Part shown: positions 58,501 through 64,000 of the stretch, piece by piece | Position numbering within the stretch: position 1 is the stretch's first letter | Layout: every line of letters starts with the position of its first letter | From: JAIMBK01 sp040755215 | GTDB taxonomy: Bacteria > Bacillota > Desulfotomaculia > Desulfotomaculales > Nap2-2B | DNA: 64,000 bases | Assembly (NCBI GenBank): GCA_040755215.1 | Contig: JBFMBG010000004.1 | Coordinates: 8,235 to 72,234 of the forward strand | Reading direction: 5' to 3' | Notes under the pieces: model-generated | What the model was told of the DNA's origin: nothing | The model's input: only the letters and a program-made list of their open reading frames with translations | The model's database searches: none | Position numbers and translations under genes: made by a program

Positions 58501-59892
58501 ATGAGTGCCGTGCGACCGTTCTTAAAATTGCCTGACATCAGTGAGGCCGAGATGTTTCACAGCATTCTCGACACCCTGCATGAAGGGGTCGTGGTCATGG
58601 CGGCCGACAGCACGATAGTTTATGCAAATCCTGCCTACTCGCGCATCCTCGGCGTCCCTGTGAATAAAGTGATTGGCAAAAAATGCCGGGACATTGAACC
58701 GGCGGCTAAATGCCTGCAGTCGCTGGAAACAAAACAGCCCATCAAGGACCAGTACGAAATAGTGCAGTCGGTCGGTGTGCCGATCGTTTTCAGTACGAAC
58801 TGCCTTTTTCACAACGGCGAGTTAATCGGCATCTGCAGTGTTTTCCGCGATATCAGCGAGATCGTCAGTTTAAATAAGAAAGTGGCGGAACTCAAACACC
58901 AGCTCAATCAATACGGCCGGAGTTCCCTGCCCGATTGCTTTTCTTCGTTGATCGGACGCCACCCTTCTTTTGTCCAGGCTTTGAAGCTGGCCGCGCAGGT
59001 GGCGCCTTCGGAGACGACCGTCTTGATCCAGGGTGAAAGCGGCGTCGGCAAGGAATTGCTGGCCCGCGCCATTCACCAGGCCAGCCGCCGCAAAGACAAG
59101 CCTTTTGTGACGGTAAACTGCGCTGCCCTTCCCGAAACCCTGTTTGAAAGCGAACTTTTCGGATATACCGGCGGCGCCTTTACGGGGGCCAAGGCCGCCG
59201 GTAAGCAGGGGAAATTCCACCTGGCCGACGGGGGAACCCTTTTCCTGGACGAAGTGGGGGAAATACCGCTCTCGCTGCAAGCCAAGCTCCTGCGGGTGCT
59301 TCAGGAAGGGGAGGTGGAACGGCTGGGGTCGGTAAAGCCGGAAAAAGTAAATACGCGCATCATCGCCGCCACCAACGCCGACCTGGAAGCAATGGTGGCG
59401 AAAGGCGCTTTCCGCCAGGACTTATTTTACCGTCTTAACGTTATCTGCATCCGGCTGCCGGCCTTGCGCGAACACCCGGAGGACATCCCCTTGATCGCTC
59501 AGGCGATTCTGGAGGAAATCAACCAGGCGAACAACCGGAATTTAAGTTTCAGCCAGGAGGTCCTGGATCTTTTCACTGCTTACAACTGGCCGGGAAACGT
59601 GCGGGAGCTGCAGAACGTGATCCGGCACGCCAGCCTGGTGGCCGCGGAGCGGGTGATCGGCGTGGCCAGCCTGCCGCCCTACCTGCTGGAGCGCTTGAGC
59701 AAACAGGTGCACGACCAGGGCAGCCAGGCCGCCGTCGAGCGGGCGCTGAAGCTTTACATGGAAGGAGCGGAGCAGGAAGCAATCCAGGAGGCCCTGCGCC
59801 TGGCCAACAACAACCGCTCGCAGGCCATGGACCTGCTCAAAATCAGCCGGCGCACCTTCTACAAAAAGCTGAAAAAATATAACCTGCTTTGA
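58501..59892 (+). CDS. Sigma-54-dependent activator with PAS sensor
   Basis: 463 residues: a PAS domain (about 20-130, VVVMAADSTIVYANPAYSRI), a short coiled linker, the AAA+ domain with GESGVGKE (about 182), the intact sigma-54 loop GAFTGA (about 225), DGGTLFLDEVGEI (about 247) and a Fis-type helix-turn-helix at the C-terminus (NNNRSQAMDLLKISRRTFYK). Its target is uncertain. The convergent symporter operon is a candidate, but I found no clear -24/-12 promoter upstream of it. ATG 58501 or GTG 58510 may be the start. Confidence 0.92.
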   Translation: MSAVRPFLKLPDISEAEMFHSILDTLHEGVVVMAADSTIVYANPAYSRILGVPVNKVIGKKCRDIEPAAKCLQSLETKQPIKDQYEIVQSVGVPIVFSTNCLFHNGELIGICSVFRDISEIVSLNKKVAELKHQLNQYGRSSLPDCFSSLIGRHPSFVQALKLAAQVAPSETTVLIQGESGVGKELLARAIHQASRRKDKPFVTVNCAALPETLFESELFGYTGGAFTGAKAAGKQGKFHLADGGTLFLDEVGEIPLSLQAKLLRVLQEGEVERLGSVKPEKVNTRIIAATNADLEAMVAKGAFRQDLFYRLNVICIRLPALREHPEDIPLIAQAILEEINQANNRNLSFSQEVLDLFTAYNWPGNVRELQNVIRHASLVAAERVIGVASLPPYLLERLSKQVHDQGSQAAVERALKLYMEGAEQEAIQEALRLANNNRSQAMDLLKISRRTFYKKLKKYNLL

Positions 59893-59901
59893 TGTGTTTT
59901 A

Positions 59902-60201
59902 TTATTGCTTCTGGGACCGCCTGCTGGCGATCCGGAAGTGGAGCTCGGAAAACAGGTACATGCTGGCAAAGGGAACGGCTATTCCTACCAGCGATCCCAG
60001 GATAATGTTTTTGGATAGATCCAGGCCGGCCAGGTAGAGAAGGAAATTAATTCCCACGCCGAGCAGAAAATACGGCATGAATAGCCTGCTTTTTTTGTAA
60101 AGCCTTTCCCACGCCAGCTTATCTTCTTCGGACTTAAATTCGTAGCGCCGGTATTTATTTGGGCCGATTTTTACGTCCACGGTGGGCCTGGATTTGGACA
60201 T
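59902..60201 (-). CDS. Small membrane protein, unknown
   Basis: 99 residues: a charged N-terminal part (TVDVKIGPNKYRRYEFKSEE) and two membrane segments (about 42-60 FMPYFLLGVGINFLLYLAG; about 66-84 IILGSLVGIAVPFASMYLF). Not recognised. It lies between the sigma-54 activator and the symporter. It has an AAGGAGGC site before the ATG. Confidence 0.65.
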   Translation of the reverse strand: MSKSRPTVDVKIGPNKYRRYEFKSEEDKLAWERLYKKSRLFMPYFLLGVGINFLLYLAGLDLSKNIILGSLVGIAVPFASMYLFSELHFRIASRRSQKQ

Positions 60202-60249
60202 AGCTTTTCGCCTCCTTAAAATAAATATCGCAAAGGAACCTTAATTCTT

Positions 60250-60284
60250 TGAAAAGAGGTGCTTCCGGGTAAGCGGAAGCACCT
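60250..60284 (-). terminator. Terminator of the symporter operon
   Basis: A perfect 11-bp stem (AGGTGCTTCCG/CGGAAGCACCT) with a six-base loop, followed on the minus strand by CTTTTC. Confidence 0.75.
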
Positions 60285-60371
60285 TTAATAGTTTTATCAA
60301 CTGTATTTTAACCTCTTTACTGTTAATGTGCAATTGCTCCTTGAAAATTCCTTTCGGACGAGCAGGCTTCT

Positions 60372-61979
60372 TTAATCGTGGCGCAAATCCAGCGAGTACT
60401 TTTGAATTGTTTCCTGTCTGCACGGTTTCGTCAGCAGGGAAACGACGATGAAGAAGATAAAGGCTACCGGTATCCAGAAGTCCTGGTGGGCGGTGGCGAT
60501 TTTCCAGCCGAAGGCCTTGTTCAGGAAGAACCAGTGCGGGCTTCCCAACGCCAGCCTGGCATAGAGCCAGGTGCTGAAGGTGAGCACGGTGAAGACGATG
60601 GTCGTGGACAGATGGGCGGCTTTGGTTGCTCGATCCCACCAGATGCCCAGCACCAGGCCCGGGCCTACGGAAGCGATGATCACGACGAAAGCCCACCCGG
60701 AGAGGTCCAGAACCATGCCCGGCGGGTTGATGGCAATGAGGAAGGCGATTACCAATACAATGGTGTTCCACAACCGCATGGCCGCCACCGGGTTGTCCGA
60801 GGCCCATTTGTTTTTGCAGATTTTGACCATCCAGTCGCGGCCCAGGACCACCTGCGTCACCACCAGCCAGCCGGCTACGGTGGACATGGCGATGGAGAGC
60901 CCCCCCGCCACCAGGATGCCCATCAGCCAGGGCTGCCCCAGGGCCTGCGTGGCGGCGATCATGGAATAGTCGGTGACGGCGGCGGCGTTGGTGGCGTAGA
61001 CCTTCTTCAGATAAGTCAAAAGTTCCACGGCGTTTTTGATGTTATGCTGACCCATGAGGGGGTGCAGCTTTTCCAGGATCACCCGCGCCGCGCTGCCGAT
61101 AATGACCAGGCCCATGTACATGGCGCCGCCGAGGAAGACGCACCAGAAAATGGAGCGCCGGGCGGTATTGAGGTCCATGGCGGTAAAGAACCGGACCACC
61201 GTGTAGGGCATGGTGGCAAACCCATAGTGCCAGACGAAGAAGAAGCTGACCATCCCCGTCCAGCCGGCCATGATCGGGTGTGAAAAGCCTTTTGAGGAGT
61301 GCGGCGGCAGGAAAAACTTCGGGTTGTTGGTGGCGATGGCTTCGGTTAAACCGTTGAAGCCGCCGAAGGTGACCAGGATCACGATGGCCACGCAGACGGC
61401 GGCGATGGCCATCATCACCCCCTGGAAGGCGTTGGACCAGGTGGTGGAAACCATGCCGCCCAGGTAAACGTAAAAGAGCACGCTGACCGCGGCGATGATC
61501 AGCGACCAGACGTAAGGAATCTGGAGAATGGCCATCATGAAAAGCGCCGTGCCGATGAGCGCGAGGACGACGTAAAGCAGCCCGGAGATCAGGACGGGGA
61601 TGCTGGTGATGATGCGCACCGGCTTTTCATCTTCGTAGCGGTCCGCGTAATAATCGGTGAAGGAAACGGGCGCGTATTTTCTAAGCGGGGCGGCGGTCAG
61701 CAGGGCAGCGATGGGCATGCCCAGGATGATGGCAATCAGCGCCCACCAGAAGGAATACCCCATAAGAAAGATAAAGGCAGGCAGCCCTAAGAAACTGGCC
61801 GGGCTTAAGTAAGTGGAGGCCAGCGCTGCTCCGTTGACGAAGGCGCCTACTTTGCGCCCCGCCACCATATAATCGGTGGGGCTCAAAGCCGCTTTCCGCG
61901 AAGCCCAGCCGATTCCGAAGATGACGACGAAGTAAGCAATCGCAAAAGCGACAACGACCGGGTGAACACTACCTACCAT
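60372..61979 (-). CDS. Sodium:solute symporter, ActP-like
   Basis: 535 residues with about 13 membrane segments. The N-terminal IGWASRKAALSPTDYMVAGRKVGAF and the following GAALASTYLSPASFLG match the SSS family, in the branch used for acetate and other monocarboxylates. It would import an organic acid with sodium. The small gene directly upstream encodes its likely partner subunit, with a 3-base gap. Confidence 0.9.
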   Translation of the reverse strand: MVGSVHPVVVAFAIAYFVVIFGIGWASRKAALSPTDYMVAGRKVGAFVNGAALASTYLSPASFLGLPAFIFLMGYSFWWALIAIILGMPIAALLTAAPLRKYAPVSFTDYYADRYEDEKPVRIITSIPVLISGLLYVVLALIGTALFMMAILQIPYVWSLIIAAVSVLFYVYLGGMVSTTWSNAFQGVMMAIAAVCVAIVILVTFGGFNGLTEAIATNNPKFFLPPHSSKGFSHPIMAGWTGMVSFFFVWHYGFATMPYTVVRFFTAMDLNTARRSIFWCVFLGGAMYMGLVIIGSAARVILEKLHPLMGQHNIKNAVELLTYLKKVYATNAAAVTDYSMIAATQALGQPWLMGILVAGGLSIAMSTVAGWLVVTQVVLGRDWMVKICKNKWASDNPVAAMRLWNTIVLVIAFLIAINPPGMVLDLSGWAFVVIIASVGPGLVLGIWWDRATKAAHLSTTIVFTVLTFSTWLYARLALGSPHWFFLNKAFGWKIATAHQDFWIPVAFIFFIVVSLLTKPCRQETIQKYSLDLRHD

Positions 61980-61982
61980 CCT

Positions 61983-62231
61983 TTAGTCCTCCTTCCGCTT
62001 CACGGCATTTTTGGCCGGGAAGTAATAATACATCCAGGAAATAAAAAGGCTGAGGATAAAAAGCATGAAGAAGTTCCCGTAAACCCAGGGCGCCGGGATG
62101 CCGAATATTTTCGTGTGAATCGTGCCCACGTCGCTGGCAATTTCCCAAATCCAGAAGATGACGCTGAAGCCGTACATAAGCAAAATACCTATCCAGAAAA
62201 TGGGATGGATACCTTTAAACATTCGTTTCAC
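61983..62231 (-). CDS. Small accessory subunit of symporter
   Basis: 82 residues with two membrane segments (about 11-29 FWIGILLMYGFSVIFWIWE; about 51-70 YGNFFMLFILSLFISWMYYY). Such small proteins usually precede SSS-type monocarboxylate symporters (DUF485/DUF4212-like). The gene is directly upstream of the symporter with 3 bases between. Confidence 0.75.
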   Translation of the reverse strand: MKRMFKGIHPIFWIGILLMYGFSVIFWIWEIASDVGTIHTKIFGIPAPWVYGNFFMLFILSLFISWMYYYFPAKNAVKRKED

Positions 62232-62722
62232 CCCTTAATTAAAGTAACGTTTTTTAAGCTTTCGACCTAAAAGATGATTAATTGCTATAATACCCGTTTA
62301 ATAATAACCGTTCCGGAACAATCCCACCCCCTTGACCATGCGCTTGCTTTTGTTTCTTAAAAAAGCCGTTCCCCGATTTTAGTTTGGAATCCCTCCTTAT
62401 CCATACAGAGTTGCAAAAATATTTTTTATATTAACCTATTAACTAACTTTTATCAATATGCAATTTTCATACCACGCAAAAAATATAGAAAAATGTGAGA
62501 CTTTTTAAATGCTTTTGTTTACCAGCTGGATAGGGTATATGTATACTTATGTTTACCCTGGATACCTGGTTGTCGACAATGCTCAATTCTGAAATGTTTT
62601 ATTGCAATTATCACGGGGCGATTTGGATATTGACAGGGCCAGATTTTTTTGCTATCATAAATATGCGCTTGCAAAGCGTTCAATTCTTTTTTGTTCTTTA
62701 GCCAAAGTTAATCAGACCGGTT
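62232..62722. other. Long AT-rich intergenic region
   Basis: No gene seen. It carries promoters for the symporter (minus strand) and the tRNA cluster (plus strand). An imperfect inverted repeat at about 62519-62574 (ACCAGCTGGATAGGGTA and TACCCTGGATACCTGGT) could be a binding site. Confidence 0.55.
62630..62658 (+). promoter_or_regulatory. Promoter of the tRNA cluster
   Basis: TTGACA, 17 bases, TATCAT, about 65 bases before the first tRNA. Confidence 0.85.
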
Positions 62723-62799
62723 GCCGGCGTAGCTCAACTGGCAGAGCGGCTGATTTGTAATCAGCAGGTTTGTGGGTTCAAGTCCCACCGTCGGCTCCA
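62723..62799 (+). tRNA. tRNA-Thr (anticodon TGT)
   Basis: Acceptor GCCGGCG/CGTCGGC with one G-U pair, anticodon loop TTTGTAA, T-loop GGTTCAAGTCC, encoded CCA. Confidence 0.95.
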
Positions 62800-62800
62800 A

Positions 62801-62907
62801 CTGAGAAGTGAGAGGTGAGAAGTTAGAAGTGAGAATAGAAGGAATTCGGCGCAGCCGAATTCCCGCCTAAAGTTCCCACCTCCAACCTCTCACCTCCCAC
62901 ATCCCAT
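62801..62907. repeat. tRNA-spacer palindromic repeat, copy 1
   Basis: About 107 bases forming one long hairpin: purine-rich left arm (GAGAAGTGAGAGGTGAGAAG), a central perfect palindrome GGAATTCGGC-GCA-GCCGAATTCC, and a pyrimidine-rich right arm ending CCCACATCCCAT. Confidence 0.85.
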
Positions 62908-62909
62908 AT

Positions 62910-62995
62910 GGAGGGGTTCCCGAGTGGTCAAAGGGAGCAGACTGTAAATCTGCCGGCTGTCGCCTTCGCAGGTTCGAATCCTGCCCCCTCCACCA
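62910..62995 (+). tRNA. tRNA-Tyr (anticodon GTA)
   Basis: Class II tRNA of 86 bases with a long variable arm. Acceptor GGAGGGG/CCCCTCC, anticodon loop CTGTAAA, encoded CCA. Confidence 0.95.
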
Positions 62996-62998
62996 TGA

Positions 62999-63105
62999 TG
63001 AGAAGTGAGAGGTGAGAAGTTGGAAGTGAGAATAGAAGGAATTCGGCGCAGCCGAATTCCAACCTTGAATCTAACCTCCAACCTCTCACCTCCCACATCC
63101 CATAA
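62999..63105. repeat. tRNA-spacer palindromic repeat, copy 2
   Basis: Second copy, with the same left arm and GAATTC palindrome as copy 1; the right arm differs slightly after the centre. Confidence 0.85.
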
Positions 63106-63181
<76 letters not shown>

Positions 63182-63182
63182 T

Positions 63183-63258
<76 letters not shown>

Positions 63259-63260
63259 GG

Positions 63261-63368
63261 CTGAGAAGTGAGAGGTGAGAAGTTGGAAGTGAGAATGGAA
63301 GGAATTCGGCGCAGCCGAATTCCCACCTTAAGTTCTCACCTCCAACTTCTCACTTCCCACATCCCATC
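63261..63368. repeat. tRNA-spacer palindromic repeat, copy 3
   Basis: Third copy, between tRNA-Thr(GGT) and tRNA-Met; centre identical to copies 1 and 2. Confidence 0.85.
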
Positions 63369-63370
63369 AA

Positions 63371-63447
63371 GGCGGCGTAGCTCAGCTGGTTAGAGCATGC
63401 GGTTCATACCCGCAGTGTCCGGGGTTCGAATCCCTGCGCCGCTACCA
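63371..63447 (+). tRNA. Elongator tRNA-Met (anticodon CAT)
   Basis: Acceptor GGCGGCG with CGCCGCT (G-U first pair), anticodon loop TTCATAC, encoded CCA. A lysidine-modified tRNA-Ile with CAT cannot be fully excluded by eye. Confidence 0.88.
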
Positions 63448-63736
63448 CCAGGAAAGGCACTGATCCGGAATGAAAGGGTCAGTGCTTTTGTATTTACGTT
63501 AAGCATTCCTTGCCCTGGGCTTTTAAAAAACGCGTGACTTTTCCGCCCGGGTATTTCATTATTATCGACGGTATCTTACTTTTCTCGAGAAGGAATTTTC
63601 AGCGGGACAGCGAAATAAAATAAGAGCTTTGGGGTAATGTATAATTATTGGAGGAATGGCAATATATAGCATAATATGAAAATCATTATTTAAAAACAGT
63701 CAGGATAGTAAGTTAAGGAAGGAGAGAGTATCCAAA

Positions 63737-64000
63737 ATGGCAAAAGCAAAATTCGAACGCACCAAACCCCACGTGAACATCGGCACCATCGGGCACGTCG
63801 ACCACGGGAAAACCACCTTAACCTCGGCCATCACCGTGATCCTCGCCACCGTGGGGAAGGCCCAGGTCAAAAAGTACGAAGAAATCGACAACGCTCCGGA
63901 AGAAAGAGAGCGGGGGCTCACCATCAACACCGCCCACGTGGAATACGAGACCGAGGCGCGCCACTACGCCCACGTCGACTGCCCGGGCCACGCCGACTAC
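63737..64000 (+). CDS. tuf: Elongation factor Tu, 5' part
   Basis: First 88 codons of EF-Tu, cut by the window end. KPHVNIGTIGHVDHGKTTLT carries the P-loop, the switch-I region reads ERERGLTINTAHVEYET (Leu where most EF-Tus have Ile), and DCPGHADY is the G3 motif. ATG after AAGGAAGGAGAG. It follows the tRNA cluster, a common arrangement with translation genes. Confidence 0.97.
   Translation, partial: MAKAKFERTKPHVNIGTIGHVDHGKTTLTSAITVILATVGKAQVKKYEEIDNAPEERERGLTINTAHVEYETEARHYAHVDCPGHADY

Overview
The window looks like a chromosome segment of an anaerobic, spore-forming, Gram-positive sulfate reducer of the Desulfotomaculum/Pelotomaculum lineage (Clostridia, Peptococcaceae sensu lato). I infer this from the co-occurrence of a reductive-type dsr locus with only the DsrMK membrane module (no dsrJOP), the spore-germination pair sleB/ypeB, strong GGAGG ribosome binding sites with many GTG/TTG starts, and a fairly GC-rich sequence. 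The species cannot be named from sequence reading alone.

Layout. (1) 1-5.7 kb: a tungsten/molybdenum block with a MoaD-like protein, MoeA, a TupB-type tungstate permease, a tungsten aldehyde:ferredoxin oxidoreductase and its ferredoxin, with a VapBC pair inside it. (2) 6-6.6 kb: an AT-richer PIN-domain pair. (3) 6.8-13 kb: a formate dehydrogenase/NADH-type complex. Its FdhA is a selenoprotein read through an in-frame TGA at 8460-8462 with a SECIS-like hairpin directly downstream. NuoG-, NuoF- and NuoE-like subunits follow upstream on the same strand. (4) 14-19 kb: a sigma-54 activator, a sigma-54-like promoter with repeated upstream sites, a DsrK/HdrD-like Fe-S protein and a 4-hydroxybutyryl-CoA dehydratase, then tRNA-Gly. 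(5) 19-27 kb: cell-wall enzymes, a decayed DUF4258/DUF2283 pair, and a SCIFF peptide with its radical-SAM maturase. (6) 27-39 kb: murA, then the sulfite-reduction locus dsrA-dsrB-dsrD-TPR, HEAT-repeat and FmdB-like genes on the other strand, ferredoxin-dsrM-dsrK, dsrC and a CbiA/DsrN amidase. (7) 39-42 kb: hicB with a truncated hicA, and ypeB-sleB. (8) 42-54 kb: a branched-chain-type ABC importer (LivK, LivG, LivF, LivH, LivM) interleaved with an alpha/beta hydrolase, a giant STAND/BTAD regulator, a ketoacyl synthase III-like enzyme and an acyl-CoA ligase. (9) 54-62 kb: lepA, a Phd/VapC pair, a spore-type polysaccharide deacetylase, a second sigma-54 activator and a sodium:solute symporter with its small subunit. 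(10) 62.7-64 kb: five tRNA genes separated by copies of one palindromic repeat, then the start of tuf.

How it works together. The dsr genes carry out sulfite reduction: DsrAB with siroheme, amidated by the CbiA/DsrN-type enzyme; DsrC as the trisulfide carrier; DsrMK passing quinol electrons to DsrC. Formate dehydrogenase and AOR exchange electrons with NAD and ferredoxin. The 4-hydroxybutyryl-CoA dehydratase and the Liv/ligase cluster point to use of organic acids. The intergenic regions hold several families of palindromic repeats and five toxin-antitoxin modules, two with damaged toxin genes.
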